Below, in pieces: positions 47,365-56,397 of a stretch of 64,000 nt of DNA; the stretch's first letter is position 1; every line of letters starts with the position of its first letter. Origin of the DNA: an uncultured Chryseobacterium sp. (GTDB lineage Bacteria; Bacteroidota; Bacteroidia; Flavobacteriales; Weeksellaceae); NCBI GenBank assembly GCA_913774355.1, contig CAJYGB010000018.1, positions 434,001-498,000 on the forward strand, in the 5' to 3' direction. Below the pieces are notes generated by a model. The model had not been told where the DNA came from. It saw only the letters and a program-made list of their open reading frames with translations, and made no database searches. Made by a program: the position numbers and the translations under genes.

Positions 47365-48663
47365 ATGCGAACAAAATTACTTTATGCAGTACTTCTGGCT
47401 CTGCCGCTACCAGGTTTTAGTCAGGTTATTCTCAGCGAAAATTTTAATGGTACAACAATTCCTTCCACATGGGTAGTACAGCAGTCAAATCCCAATGAGA
47501 CCTGGAAAGTCTCATCCGTTTCATCCGGCAGTGTCGCTTCGGTGGATTATGATGATACTCCGGGACAGCAAAACGAATGGCTGATCTCTCCCTCTGTGAA
47601 TCTCGGAAATGCTACTTACTATTACCTCAAATTCAAAGCCGGTCTAAGTTATTACTGGTCCGTAGATCCTAATAATAATTACGATGCTTTTGTAAAAATT
47701 TCTACCGATAACGGGGTTACGTGGAATCAGATCTGGTCTGAAACGAATTTGGGAACTTTTTCCAATTATGTTATGAATTCCGTAATGATCGACATCAGTG
47801 CATACAAAAACAATCCGAATGTAAAAGTTGCCTTCCAGTATGTGGGGAATGATGGTGCCGCTCTTTACATTGATGATTTTTCAGTGGAGGCTTCAAATTC
47901 CGCTCAGCTTAATTACTGCGGACCTTTAACTTTTGAGGACAGCTTTGGAGGCGAAGGGGATGAACCGATCACACTCGTTAATTTTTCAGGAATAAATAAT
48001 GCAACCGATTCTGATCCGTATGTAGGAGATTACCATCAATTCTTCTTATCCCAGACCGCTACTGTAACAGCCGGCCAGTCGTATAATATTACCCTGAAGG
48101 GAAATACGGGTGGAAATTACGAAAACAGTTTTGCCGTATTCATCGACTGGAATCAGAACGGCGTTCTCAATGATCCCGGCGAAGTTTACCCCGTTACGCA
48201 AACCATTACCGCATCAACCGGGGAAGATGCTACTCAGGCAGTGCAGTCCATCGCTGTTCCCGCAACCGCACTTACGGGAAGTACAAGAATGCGTGTGAAA
48301 AAGATCTACGGGACTGTTGATGATGATCCCGATCTTACGGATCCTTGTACAGGTTCCGATTACGGACAGGCAGAAGATTACACGGTAAACGTCGTATCAT
48401 CTTCTTTGGCTGTAGATGAAATTAATAAAAAAGATTCCGTATTCAGGATATATCCTAATCCTACAAGTGATATTTTAAATTTTGAATCTAAAGCAAAGGT
48501 AAAATCAGTTACTATCGCTGATATGTCAGGTAGAAATGTAATCGCCTCAGGTGTTAATCAGAATACATTCAATATCAGTTTATCAACATTACCTGCAGGA
48601 ACATATATTGTAACGGCACAGACAGGAAGCGGTGTACAATCAACGAAAGTTATTAAAAAATAA
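47365..48663 (+). CDS. Secreted GEVED-domain protein with T9SS sorting domain
   Basis: 432 aa. Signal peptide (1-20, ending LPGFSQ); a MAM/choice-of-anchor J-like domain at about 22-180 (SENFNGTTIPSTWVVQ ... WLISPSVNLGNATYYYLKF ... ALYIDDFSVE); a GEVED domain at about 185-350 (FAVFIDWNQNGVLNDPGEVY ... GQAEDYTVNV); and a type A sorting domain (360-432, FRIYPNPTSDIL ... LPAGTYIVTAQTG ... KVIKK). A surface or extracellular protein exported by T9SS; carbohydrate or protein binding is likely, catalysis not evident. Confidence 0.92.
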   Translation: MRTKLLYAVLLALPLPGFSQVILSENFNGTTIPSTWVVQQSNPNETWKVSSVSSGSVASVDYDDTPGQQNEWLISPSVNLGNATYYYLKFKAGLSYYWSVDPNNNYDAFVKISTDNGVTWNQIWSETNLGTFSNYVMNSVMIDISAYKNNPNVKVAFQYVGNDGAALYIDDFSVEASNSAQLNYCGPLTFEDSFGGEGDEPITLVNFSGINNATDSDPYVGDYHQFFLSQTATVTAGQSYNITLKGNTGGNYENSFAVFIDWNQNGVLNDPGEVYPVTQTITASTGEDATQAVQSIAVPATALTGSTRMRVKKIYGTVDDDPDLTDPCTGSDYGQAEDYTVNVVSSSLAVDEINKKDSVFRIYPNPTSDILNFESKAKVKSVTIADMSGRNVIASGVNQNTFNISLSTLPAGTYIVTAQTGSGVQSTKVIKK

Positions 48664-48682
48664 ACCTAAAATAGCAATATTT

Positions 48683-48716
48683 AAAAGACCTGTAATTTGT
48701 ATTGCAGGTCTTTTTT
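48683..48716. terminator. Bidirectional terminator
   Basis: AAAAGACCTG / CAGGTCTTTT with 12-nt loop, between convergent stop codons. Confidence 0.88.
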
Positions 48717-48731
48717 AGTGCAGAAAATAAA

Positions 48732-49331
48732 TTAATTTTTTCTGAGCATGATCTGAAGGTCTTTCATCGCATCCAGTACGTTTTCTCCAGCCTGGTAATC
48801 GGTCATTTTAATCACCAGCTTGTCAACTTCAGGTTTAGAATTCCGAATCCGGTCAGTTATGATGTTTAGGTAACAGACATTGTTACTCCGGAATGAAATT
48901 TTATGGAACTCAACCACCTTACCAAGGTCCCAGAAATCACCTTCTTCCACGACGCTCCCCTTTTTATTAATGGAATTGATTCTCAGCAAATCTCCTTTAA
49001 ATTCAGCCTGAAGCTTTTCCCAGCTGATATTCCGGTGGACTCCGAATTTGTTGATGGCACTGACGATAATTTTTTTTGCTTCTTCCGCACTGGAATATTT
49101 TCCTAAAACATCGATTTTTCCGCTACTGTAAGTAATCCTGTAAATATCGGATTTACTGATGGAATGAAGCGGCCCTTCGGGATTGTCGGATTCTTTGTAG
49201 ATAATTACAGAAGGGTTTACTTCCATAACTTTCGCATCTACCTGATCTCCATTTTTCATTGAGATTTTATCCTGACCGAAGCAGAATGCACCCATGCATA
49301 AAAGCGGTAACAGATAATTTTTGTATTTCAT
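48732..49331 (-). CDS. Secreted protein of unknown function
   Basis: 199 aa. Signal peptide ending GAFCFGQ. The first mature part (ISMKNGDQVDAKVMEVNPSVIIYKE ... ISKSDIYRITYSSGKID, in two pieces) follows the pattern G-D-x-I/V-x-AKV-x-EV of a small beta domain common in exported Bacteroidota proteins. The rest is alpha/beta with no catalytic motif. Alone on the minus strand between the GEVED protein and rpsF. Confidence 0.7.
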   Translation of the reverse strand: MKYKNYLLPLLCMGAFCFGQDKISMKNGDQVDAKVMEVNPSVIIYKESDNPEGPLHSISKSDIYRITYSSGKIDVLGKYSSAEEAKKIIVSAINKFGVHRNISWEKLQAEFKGDLLRINSINKKGSVVEEGDFWDLGKVVEFHKISFRSNNVCYLNIITDRIRNSKPEVDKLVIKMTDYQAGENVLDAMKDLQIMLRKN

Positions 49332-49391
49332 GGCTATTATTTATTAGTGATTTACTGAACAACGAAAATACGATAAATAACAAATAAAAAC

Positions 49392-49422
49392 TTGTATAGT
49401 TCATAAATTTGCCCTAATTTTG
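49392..49422 (+). promoter_or_regulatory. Promoter of the rpsF-rpsR-rplI operon
   Basis: -33 TTG (49392-49394), 20 bp, -7 TAATTTTG (49415-49422), 35 bp before the rpsF ATG. Confidence 0.7.
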
Positions 49423-49456
49423 CACCTCGAAATAATTAACAAATTCATTTAACATT

Positions 49457-49798
49457 ATGAACAATTACGAAACTGTTTTCATTTTAACTCCCGTTCTATC
49501 TGAAGCTCAGGTGGAGGAAGCAGTGAACAAGTATGTAGATCTTATCAAAGAAAAGAACTGCGAAATCGTTGCTAAAGAAAACTGGGGATTAAAAAAATTA
49601 GCTTATCCGATCCAATTGAAAAAGAACGGATTCTACACTTTAGTCGAATTTAAAGGTGAAGGTTCTGTAGTAGCTGATCTTGAATTGGCATTCAAGCGTG
49701 ACGAAAGAGTAATCCGTTACCTGACTACAAAACTTGACAAGCATGCTGTAGACTACGCTGTAACAAGAAGAGCTAAAGTAAAAGCTGCTAGAGCTTAA
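49457..49798 (+). CDS. rpsF: 30S ribosomal protein S6
   Basis: 113 aa. [20 protein letters not shown], the [20 protein letters not shown] region (family WGxRkLaYpI) and [15 protein letters not shown]. Binds 16S rRNA with S18. First gene of rpsF-rpsR-rplI; ssb, which often lies between S6 and S18, is absent as usual in Bacteroidota. Confidence 0.97.
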   Translation: MNNYETVFILTPVLSEAQVEEAVNKYVDLIKEKNCEIVAKENWGLKKLAYPIQLKKNGFYTLVEFKGEGSVVADLELAFKRDERVIRYLTTKLDKHAVDYAVTRRAKVKAARA

Positions 49799-49830
49799 TT
49801 ATCAACCCTATTTTTTAAAAAAAACAAGAC

Positions 49831-50133
49831 ATGGCAATAGACGAAATGGCTAAACAAGCCTCTGCTGGAGGAGAATCTGAAGTAAAATTCCTTACTCCGC
49901 TTGATATCAATACAAAATCTGAAAAGAAATATTGTAGATTCAAAAAATACGGAATTAAGCACGTAGATTACAAAGATGCTGATTTCTTATTACAATTCGT
50001 AAACGAGCAAGGTAAGATCTTACCAAGAAGATATACCGGAACTTCTTTAAAATATCAGAGAAAAGTTTCTGCTGCAATCAAAAGAGCAAGACACTTAGCA
50101 TTACTACCATACGTAGCTGACTTATTAAAGTAA
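49831..50133 (+). CDS. rpsR: 30S ribosomal protein S18
   Basis: 100 aa, with a Bacteroidota-type N-terminal extension ([17 protein letters not shown]). Core [38 protein letters not shown] and [17 protein letters not shown]. Forms a dimer with S6. It lies 32 bp after rpsF. Confidence 0.97.
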   Translation: MAIDEMAKQASAGGESEVKFLTPLDINTKSEKKYCRFKKYGIKHVDYKDADFLLQFVNEQGKILPRRYTGTSLKYQRKVSAAIKRARHLALLPYVADLLK

Positions 50134-50146
50134 AAAATATTACAAT

Positions 50147-50225
50147 CAGCCATTAGCCTTGTGCTTTTGGCTTTTTGTTGCTGAATACATCATTAATTCT
50201 AACTTGATTTTAGACTTCTAAAATC
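50147..50225 (+). promoter_or_regulatory. Structured leader between rpsR and rplI
   Basis: Two hairpins in the 110-bp gap: TCAGC ... AGCC ... GGCT ... GCTGA (about 50149-50184) and GATTTTAGA-ct-TCTAAAATC (50206-50225), the latter ending 18 bp before the rplI ATG. It could tune L9 expression or be a repeat remnant. Confidence 0.4.
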
Positions 50226-50243
50226 TAAAAAAGGACAACAACA

Positions 50244-50753
50244 ATGGACATTATCCTAAAAAAAGACGTAGAAAACTTAGGTCTTGAATTCGACACAGTA
50301 AGCGTAAAGCCTGGTTATGCCAGAAACTTCTTAATCCCTCAAGGGTATGCGCTTTTAGCAACTCCTAAAAACAAAGCAGCTCTTGAAGCTACGCTGGAAG
50401 CAAGAAAAGAAGAAGAAGCTAAATTAATCGCTGCTGCAAACGCTGTAGTCGATCAATTGAAGAAAACTTCTGTTACGATTCCTGCAAAAGTAGGTTCAGG
50501 TGACAAGTTATTCGGATCGATCAACAATGCAGATCTTTCTGCTGCTTTAGAAAAAGCAGGGGTATCGGTAGAGAAGAAATACATCAAAATTCCTGGAAAC
50601 ACGATTAAGAGAACAGGTAAAGTTACTGCCAACATCAGATTACACAGAAACGTTGAATACAACTTTGAATTCGACATCGTATCTGACGCTCCGGTAGAAG
50701 CTCCGAAAGCAGCTCCTGCGAAAAAAGAAGAAACTTCTTCTGAAGAAGCTTAA
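50244..50753 (+). CDS. rplI: 50S ribosomal protein L9
   Basis: 169 aa. N-domain DIILKKDVENLGLEFDTVSV, KPGYARNFLIPQGYALLA, long connecting helix (LEARKEEEAKLIAAANAVVDQ) and the C-domain with VGSGDKLFGSINNADL. The last 20 residues are a low-complexity Ala/Pro/Glu tail beyond the usual end. Third gene of the operon, ending at a strong terminator. Confidence 0.96.
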   Translation: MDIILKKDVENLGLEFDTVSVKPGYARNFLIPQGYALLATPKNKAALEATLEARKEEEAKLIAAANAVVDQLKKTSVTIPAKVGSGDKLFGSINNADLSAALEKAGVSVEKKYIKIPGNTIKRTGKVTANIRLHRNVEYNFEFDIVSDAPVEAPKAAPAKKEETSSEEA

Positions 50754-50781
50754 TACTACTTTTTAATAGTATTTACATATC

Positions 50782-50811
50782 ATGCTGTCTCTTTTGAGGC
50801 AGCATTTTTTA
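50782..50811 (+). terminator. Terminator of the rpsF-rpsR-rplI operon
   Basis: ATGCTGTCTC / GAGGCAGCAT with a 4-nt loop and six Ts. Confidence 0.88.
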
Positions 50812-50848
50812 TGGGCTTAATATTCTAGGTAACGAACCGGTGGTTTTT

Positions 50849-50893
50849 ACACCGGGCTGCACCCGGTGCTGTTTAAATTGCCCCAACGGGGCT
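50849..50893. repeat. REP-like double hairpin, copy 2
   Basis: CACCGGG (50850-50856) / CCCGGTG (50862-50868) followed after 11 bp by GCCCC (50880-50884) / GGGGC (50888-50892). Same order and spacing as the copy at 11011-11060. Confidence 0.7.
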
Positions 50894-51183
50894 TGTATCA
50901 AAATGGGGAGTTAATTTTAGTTAAGTTATTTAAGCCTGTTAACCTGATCTTTTCTCCGAGTTCACTTTATAAAAAGCATCCTGTACAAAATACAATTGTA
51001 TGATATCCGTTTCATGGTTAAAAATTTCCGGAAAACTATGTATATATTTATTTCAGGGCTTAATATATAAAGTACATGGAGCTGCTCCATTTACTATTGA
51101 CAACATCGAAATAATATTAATTAACTATAAAAAGCTGTCTAAGATTTTTGTAAGGATCTAAAAAAAACAGTACAGTAAACACG

Positions 51184-51220
51184 ATGATCTTTGAAAATCT
51201 GAGCAAATCTGTGGTTTAAC
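51184..51220. repeat. CTGTGGTTAA-family repeat fragment
   Basis: Contains TTTGAAAATCTGAGCAAATC followed by TGTGGTTTAAC, the same words as the flanks of the GxxExxY gene. A further degenerate piece, CATCTGTGAAAATCTC, lies at 51285-51300. Confidence 0.6.
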
Positions 51221-51329
51221 AATCAAAATACGGAAATCTAGTAAGTTTTACTTCCGCTTCGATAGCTGAAGCAGAGCCACATCTCATCTGTGAAAATCTC
51301 TATGATTTATGGGAAAATCATTTAAACAA

Positions 51330-51353
51330 AAAACCGGGAAAATTCCCGGTTTT
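51330..51353 (-). terminator. Terminator of the thioredoxin-like gene
   Basis: AAAACCGGGAA / TTCCCGGTTTT, 2-nt loop, 4 bp past the stop codon. Confidence 0.88.
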
Positions 51354-51357
51354 GCTT

Positions 51358-51927
51358 TTATGATCTTGGAGTCCATGTATTGAAAAACTCCTTCACTTTT
51401 TCGAGGCTGTACCCTTTTCCTTCTTCCAGGACATCACTCTGCTGAACATGGATCATTTTACCATTCTGATCCAGGATAATGAAAACCGGATAACCAAATT
51501 TGTCCCCCGGATTTCCGTATTTCGCGAAAATCTTTTCATTTTTATTTTCCGGAGAATAGTTCAGGTGATAATATTCATAATTCTCATCCACGATCTTCTT
51601 CAGCTCAGGCGTTGTCTGCACATACTGATTGAATCTCAGGCACCAGATGCACCAGTTCCCGCCGGCCTGGATCATAATGTTCTTTTTGTCCTTTTCCGCT
51701 TTTGCGATCAGATTCTGTATATCCTTCTCGGCATCTGCATTCGGATCGTAAGGTTTCGGAAGCTTTGCTTTTTCTTCGGCTGCCTTTTTCTTTGCTTCAA
51801 GCTCTGCATGTTCGGTTTTTACCAACAGTGCATTATCTTTTGGCTTCTCTTTGATTTTATCTTTTAACTCCTGGGAAAATACAACCAGGCTTAATCCCAG
51901 AAAAGCGGTTACCATTAATTTTTTCAT
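51358..51927 (-). CDS. Secreted thioredoxin-fold protein
   Basis: 189 aa. Signal peptide ending LVVFSQ, a charged Lys/Glu-rich helix (about 22-65), then a thioredoxin-like domain with the CxxC centre in GNWCIWCLRF and the cis-Pro region GYPVFIILDQNGK. Periplasmic thiol-disulfide role or a thioredoxin family protein of the DUF255/Thioredoxin_7 type. The Ile-Trp pair inside CxxC is unusual for a general reductase. Divergent from the acyltransferase gene, with facing promoters. Confidence 0.85.
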   Translation of the reverse strand: MKKLMVTAFLGLSLVVFSQELKDKIKEKPKDNALLVKTEHAELEAKKKAAEEKAKLPKPYDPNADAEKDIQNLIAKAEKDKKNIMIQAGGNWCIWCLRFNQYVQTTPELKKIVDENYEYYHLNYSPENKNEKIFAKYGNPGDKFGYPVFIILDQNGKMIHVQQSDVLEEGKGYSLEKVKEFFNTWTPRS

Positions 51928-51961
51928 AGCATAAAAATAAAAAAATAATACTTATTGGCAG

Positions 51962-51969
51962 CAAAAATA
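51962..51969 (-). promoter_or_regulatory. -7 element of the thioredoxin-like gene
   Basis: Minus-strand TATTTTTG, 35 bp before the start codon. Confidence 0.5.
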
Positions 51970-51990
51970 GAACCATAATTTTTTTATGCG

Positions 51991-51998
51991 TAAATTTG
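51991..51998 (+). promoter_or_regulatory. -7 element of the lipid A acyltransferase gene
   Basis: TAAATTTG. An in-frame ATG at 51986 lies upstream of it and cannot be on this transcript, so the ATG at 52007 is taken as the start. Confidence 0.6.
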
Positions 51999-52006
51999 CC
52001 TGTTTT

Positions 52007-52891
52007 ATGAATTTTCTTATTAAAATATTAAATCTCATCTCTAAGCTTCCGCTGAAAGTTTTATACCTATTTTCAGATGTTATTTTTTTTCTGAATTATT
52101 ATATTGTATCGTACAGAGAAAATGTTATCACCCAGAATTTAAAAAATTCTTTTCCTGAAAAACAGGATGGGGAAATAAGGCAGATCAAAAAAAAATTCTA
52201 CCGGAATTTTTCAGATTATCTGGTGGAAACCGTAAAGTCATTCAGCATTTCCGAAACAGAATCCCGCGTAAGGATGCAGCATATCAACCAGCAGGTATTC
52301 CATGATGCCAAAGCAGAAGGCAAAAATGTAATCATGCTCGCCGGACACGTTTTCAATTGGGAATGGATCAATGCAATGGCCAGATTTATCCCACAGGACC
52401 ACTGCCACCCTGTATATCGCAAAGTAAACAATGATTTCTGGGAAAATCAGATGAGGAAAGTCCGAAGCCGGTTTGGGAATGAACCTCTGGAAGCCAACGA
52501 AGTTATTTTAAATATTTTCAGATCGAAAAACGACGGAAACTCCGCTTATATGTTCGTTGCAGATCAGACACCTCATTTTTCTCACATAACCTACGGACTG
52601 GAATTTTTAAACCAGAGAACACCTGCCTTTATCGGATACGACAAGCTGGCAACCAGAATGGACCTCGCTTTCATCTATTGTGAGATGAAGAAGGTGAAAC
52701 GCGGATATTACCAGGTTAATTATCACCGGATTTATCCCGACGGCGAAAAATTTACAGAGAATGAAGTGGTAAAAAAATTCCATAAGCTTCTGGAAAATAC
52801 CTTGCATAAACGTCCTGATAATTACCTTTGGTCGCACCGCAAATGGAAATACCAGGACTCTATTAAAAAATTTGATTCAGAAAAAATATAG
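52007..52891 (+). CDS. Lipid A biosynthesis acyltransferase (LpxL/HtrB family)
   Basis: 294 aa from the ATG at 52007. N-terminal membrane anchor (about 1-35), acyltransferase H-x4-E motif H114-Glu119 in AGHVFNWEW, VYRKVNN (family YRP/K-x-x-N) and ADQTPH where the family has D-Q. It adds a secondary acyl chain to lipid A precursors on the inner face of the inner membrane, or an equivalent acyl transfer in this phylum. First of a unit with a GT2 gene (8 bp later) and an exonuclease gene. Confidence 0.9.
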   Translation: MNFLIKILNLISKLPLKVLYLFSDVIFFLNYYIVSYRENVITQNLKNSFPEKQDGEIRQIKKKFYRNFSDYLVETVKSFSISETESRVRMQHINQQVFHDAKAEGKNVIMLAGHVFNWEWINAMARFIPQDHCHPVYRKVNNDFWENQMRKVRSRFGNEPLEANEVILNIFRSKNDGNSAYMFVADQTPHFSHITYGLEFLNQRTPAFIGYDKLATRMDLAFIYCEMKKVKRGYYQVNYHRIYPDGEKFTENEVVKKFHKLLENTLHKRPDNYLWSHRKWKYQDSIKKFDSEKI

Positions 52892-52899
52892 CCTTCCTC

Positions 52900-53877
52900 A
52901 TGTCAAAAAAATTAGCGGTTGCCATTCTCAACTGGAATGGAAAAAACTGGCTCAAAAAGTTCCTGCCGGATGTAATACGGTTTTCCACTGATGCAGAGGT
53001 GTATGTGATCGATAATTGCTCGACTGATGATTCTGTGACATACTTAACAGAAAACTTTCCCTCTGTCAAGGTCATTAAAAACGACAAAAACTACGGTTTT
53101 GCAGGTGGCTATAATGAAGGACTGAAACATATCGGCAACGAGTTATACTGCCTTCTGAACTCCGATGTAGAAGTTACAGAGGGTTGGATAGATCCTGTTT
53201 TAGACCTCTTTGAAAGAGATCTGTCTATTGCAGCCATTCAGCCTAAAATTTTAGCGTACGACCGTAAAAATCACTTTGAGTTTGCCGGAGCAGCCGGCGG
53301 GCTGATTGACAATATCGGGTATCCTTATTGCCGAGGAAGAGTATTCGATGATATCGAGGAAGATAAAGGCCAGTATGATGATGAGACCAAAATTTTTTGG
53401 GCGTCGGGATGTTGCTTTTTTATCCGTTCGAAAGATTTCTGGGATCAGAACGGGTTTGATGAGCGGTTTTTTGCCCATCAGGAAGAAATCGATCTGTGCT
53501 GGCGACTAATTAACTCGGGAAAAAAGATCTTCTACACCTGGAAATCAAAAGTATACCACGTAGGCGGCGGAACGTTGAACAAGCAGAGCCCAAGGAAAAC
53601 ATTTCTAAATATCCGCAATAATCTTTCTATGGTATTGAAGAATGCACCTTTTCCACAGCTCATCGGCATCATTTTTTTAAGGCTTTGCCTGGATGGTATT
53701 GCCGGAGTGTATTTTGGAGTAAAGCTTGGCTTTCCGCATTTTGTAGCTGTTCTGAAAGCGCATTTCAGTTTTTACGGATATGCAGCTGGAAACTGGAAAC
53801 GCAGACAGAAATATCAGAAAACCCATTTTTACCAGACAGAATGGCTAATTTTTAAACATTTTTTGGGAAGAAAATAA
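52900..53877 (+). CDS. Family 2 glycosyltransferase
   Basis: 325 aa. GT-A fold: VAILNWNGKNWLKKFLPDVI, VYVIDNCSTDDSV, NYGFAGGYNEGL and the metal-binding LLNSDVEV, then EEIDLCWRLINSGKKIFY (family E-D/E-x-D-L-x-R) and VYHVGGGTL. It resembles rhamnosyltransferase/WbbL-like enzymes that build O-antigen or other surface glycans. It lies 8 bp after the acyltransferase gene, which links it to envelope glycolipid synthesis; a C-terminal amphipathic segment may anchor it to the membrane. Confidence 0.9.
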   Translation: MSKKLAVAILNWNGKNWLKKFLPDVIRFSTDAEVYVIDNCSTDDSVTYLTENFPSVKVIKNDKNYGFAGGYNEGLKHIGNELYCLLNSDVEVTEGWIDPVLDLFERDLSIAAIQPKILAYDRKNHFEFAGAAGGLIDNIGYPYCRGRVFDDIEEDKGQYDDETKIFWASGCCFFIRSKDFWDQNGFDERFFAHQEEIDLCWRLINSGKKIFYTWKSKVYHVGGGTLNKQSPRKTFLNIRNNLSMVLKNAPFPQLIGIIFLRLCLDGIAGVYFGVKLGFPHFVAVLKAHFSFYGYAAGNWKRRQKYQKTHFYQTEWLIFKHFLGRK

Positions 53878-53903
53878 TTTAATTTTAATTAAAAATTACG
53901 ACA

Positions 53904-54458
53904 ATGGATTTTTGTGCAATTGATTTCGAAACGGCAACACACGAGAGAAATTCTGCGTGTGAACTGGGGGTATGTATTGTACAAGACTCTAAGATTGTCG
54001 AAACAAAAACCTGGCTCATCAAGCCACCGAGTTTTCCGTATTTCAGTCCGTTTAATGTAGATGTTCATGGAATTATCCCTGACGATGTAAAAGATGCGCC
54101 TACTTTCGATCAGATTTGGTACGAGGTCGAAGAAATGATGTACGGAACTTTAATGATTGCCCACAATGCCGGCTTTGATGCAGGAGTTTTGCGAGGCTGC
54201 CTTAATCACTACGGAATGTTTACGCCGAAGCTAAACTATCTTTGCAGCATCCAACTGGCTAAAAAATCATGGAATTACCTTCCTAAATACGGGCTAAAAC
54301 CTTTAGCCGAATATCATCAGATCAGTTTTAATCATCACCGTGCAGGTGCCGATGCAGAGGTATGTGCGAAGATATCTCTGCTTGCTTTCGAAAAGCTGTT
54401 TTTAACCACTAATGAGGAAATAGTGGATTGTATGAAACTGAAAATTAAAAAACTCTGA
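53904..54458 (+). CDS. 3'-5' exonuclease, DnaQ-like (DEDDh)
   Basis: 184 aa. Exo I AIDFETAT with Asp7 and Glu9, Exo II HNAGFDAGVL, Exo III HHRAGADAEVCA with the catalytic His and Asp. This is the DNA polymerase III epsilon-like exonuclease domain without BRCT or polymerase-binding parts. It could trim or proofread DNA or process RNA. It lies 26 bp after the GT2 gene on the same strand, apparently without functional link. Confidence 0.92.
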   Translation: MDFCAIDFETATHERNSACELGVCIVQDSKIVETKTWLIKPPSFPYFSPFNVDVHGIIPDDVKDAPTFDQIWYEVEEMMYGTLMIAHNAGFDAGVLRGCLNHYGMFTPKLNYLCSIQLAKKSWNYLPKYGLKPLAEYHQISFNHHRAGADAEVCAKISLLAFEKLFLTTNEEIVDCMKLKIKKL

Positions 54459-54624
54459 CTTTTGGCTTTTAATTTGATCAGAAAATATAATAAAAATCGA
54501 AATCAATTTCAGTTAATTTGTATACTGTCAGATCGTGGGTTTACATAAAATAACTGGGGGTTTGGCTAAAAACAATTTTTAACTTACAACACTGACAGGC
54601 TATAGCCCGATTTAATAGATTTCT

Positions 54625-55014
54625 TTAATTACTCAAAACTTCAGACAGAAGATTAAACTTCGGAATATCGATTTCAAAATTTTCCTGGGTATCCATATTT
54701 CTTACCAGGTATTTTCCGCTCATGTTCCCTACACCGGACCGAAGCATCACATTGGAAAAATACGTGAAATTTTCGCCGTTTGTGATCTCCGGGGTAAGCC
54801 CAATAACGCCATCACCGGTAATTTCCGTATATCCAAAGCCAACGTCGAAGATCAGCCATTTTCTTTTTAGCACCTTGATCGGGAAACTGCCGTCGTTTTC
54901 GATGGTGATATGGTACTTGAAGACATAACGGTTTTCAGAGGGGTAACTGTTTTTGGTATCATATTCAGGAACTACTGAAACTTTGATATTGGAGGTTATT
55001 TTTGAGAACATCAT
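54625..55014 (-). CDS. apaG: ApaG domain protein
   Basis: 129 aa, a full-length ApaG (DUF525) fold: ITSNIKVSVVPEYDTKNS (family V-x-V-x-x-x-Y), YHITIENDGSFPIKVLKRKW (family Y-x-I-x-I-x-N), GVIGLTPEITNGENFTYFS (family G-x-x-P-x-L-x-P-G-x-x-F-x-Y-S) and LRSGVGNMSGKYLV. An immunoglobulin-like protein whose link to divalent cation efflux or AppppA levels is only indirect. Alone on the minus strand. Confidence 0.92.
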   Translation of the reverse strand: MMFSKITSNIKVSVVPEYDTKNSYPSENRYVFKYHITIENDGSFPIKVLKRKWLIFDVGFGYTEITGDGVIGLTPEITNGENFTYFSNVMLRSGVGNMSGKYLVRNMDTQENFEIDIPKFNLLSEVLSN

Positions 55015-55042
55015 CTTAGTATTTACTATAGGAGATACAAAA

Positions 55043-55066
55043 ATCTCGCCTTTTTGAGGCGAGATC
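55043..55066 (-). terminator. Terminator of odhA-odhB
   Basis: ATCTCGCC / GGCGAGAT with 8-nt loop, 31 bp past the odhB stop; A/T-rich tail on the minus strand. Confidence 0.8.
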
Positions 55067-55096
55067 TTAAATTTATTGGGTAATTGTTTTTTAATC

Positions 55097-56362
55097 TTAC
55101 AATCCGAGACCTTTTCTTTCGTCTCCGTTCATTAAAACTCCTACAGGGTTATCAATCGCCTCTTTTACCGCTACAAGGAATCCTACAGACTCTTTTCCAT
55201 CGATAATTCTGTGGTCGTAAGACATGGCTACATACATCATCGGACGGATTACCACCTGCCCGTCAACCGCAACCGGTCTCTGGATAATATTGTGCATTCC
55301 AAGGATCGCAGATTGAGGAGGATTGATGATCGGTGTAGACAACATGGAACCGAAAGTACCACCATTGGTAATGGTGAAAGTACCGCCCGTCATTTCGTCA
55401 ACCGTGATCTTTCCGTCTCTTACTTTGATCGCAAGGTCTTTGATATTTGCCTCAACGCTTGCAAAAGACATATTTTCCGCATTTCTCAGTACCGGAACCA
55501 TTAATCCTTTAGGTCCTGAAACAGCTATGGAAATATCGCAGAAATCATAGTTCACTTTGAAATCACCGTCGATGGATGCGTTTACGTCCGGATACATCTG
55601 TAACGCTCTGGTTACCGCTTTCGTGAAGAAAGACATGAAACCAAGACCCACACCGTGTCTCTGTGCAAATTCTTCTTTATATTGTTTTCTTAATCTGAAG
55701 ATCTCGGACATATCAACTTCGTTGAAAGTCGTCAGCATCGCGGTTTCATTTTTTACAGAAACCAGTCTCTGTGCGATTTTTCTTCTAAGAACTGAAAGTT
55801 TTGTTGTGGTTGTAGAACGGGAACCTGTAGCTGTTACCGGATTTCCTCCCAGTGCAGGAACTGCTGCCAGTTCAGCATCAGATTTTGTAATTCTTCCGTC
55901 TCTTCCGCTTCCTGAAACCTGTGCGGCATCCATTCCTTTTTCGTCAAGGATCTTTTTCGCAGCAGGAGAAGGAGCACCGGTTGCATAAGTCTGTGTTGCA
56001 GCTGCCGGAGCAGGTTGAGCAGCAGGCTTAGGTGCTTCCTGTGGGGCAGGCTGAGCCGTTTTCGGTGCTTCTTCCTGTTTTGGTGCTTCTGCAGCAGGAG
56101 CATTTCCTCCTTCAGGCTTCGCAGCATCCATATCGATAAGACAAACTACCTGCCCTACCTGTACTACATCACCTTCTTCAGCTTTCAGAGTAATAATACC
56201 GCTTTGCTCAGCAGGCAATTCAAGAGTAGCTTTGTCTGAATCCACTTCAGCAATGGGTTGGTCTTTTTCTACATAATCCCCATCTTTTACAAGCCAGGTT
56301 GCAATTTCAACTTCTGTAATGGATTCGCCCGGTGAAGGAACTTTCATTTCTAAAACTGACAT
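55097..56362 (-). CDS. sucB: 2-oxoglutarate dehydrogenase E2 (dihydrolipoyl succinyltransferase)
   Basis: 421 aa. Lipoyl domain 1-77 with Lys44 in [12 protein letters not shown], Ala/Pro/Glu linker, peripheral-subunit-binding domain at about 130-165 ([14 protein letters not shown] ... [14 protein letters not shown]) and catalytic domain with His384 and Asp388 in DHRIIDG. It transfers succinyl groups to CoA in the TCA cycle. It starts 35 bp after sucA and is co-transcribed with it; the E3 gene is elsewhere. Confidence 0.96.
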   Translation of the reverse strand: MSVLEMKVPSPGESITEVEIATWLVKDGDYVEKDQPIAEVDSDKATLELPAEQSGIITLKAEEGDVVQVGQVVCLIDMDAAKPEGGNAPAAEAPKQEEAPKTAQPAPQEAPKPAAQPAPAAATQTYATGAPSPAAKKILDEKGMDAAQVSGSGRDGRITKSDAELAAVPALGGNPVTATGSRSTTTTKLSVLRRKIAQRLVSVKNETAMLTTFNEVDMSEIFRLRKQYKEEFAQRHGVGLGFMSFFTKAVTRALQMYPDVNASIDGDFKVNYDFCDISIAVSGPKGLMVPVLRNAENMSFASVEANIKDLAIKVRDGKITVDEMTGGTFTITNGGTFGSMLSTPIINPPQSAILGMHNIIQRPVAVDGQVVIRPMMYVAMSYDHRIIDGKESVGFLVAVKEAIDNPVGVLMNGDERKGLGL

Positions 56363-56397
56363 ATCGTATTTTTTATTTTTTATTGATTATTATTTTA

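Larger units (their letters stand above)
50754..51357. other. 604-bp gene-free region with repeat elements
   Basis: Holds the ribosomal operon terminator, a REP-like double hairpin (50849-50893), a palindrome ATGGAGC-t-GCTCCAT (51076-51090), two CTGTGGTTAA-family fragments (51184-51220 and 51285-51313) and the next terminator. No gene. Composition mirrors the region at 10678-11349. Confidence 0.6.

Noticed and set aside
50754..51357. tRNA or other known RNA gene in the larger gaps
   Set aside because: No cloverleaf, CCA end or known RNA signature was seen by eye in any of the gene-free regions; tRNAscan-SE and Infernal would be decisive.
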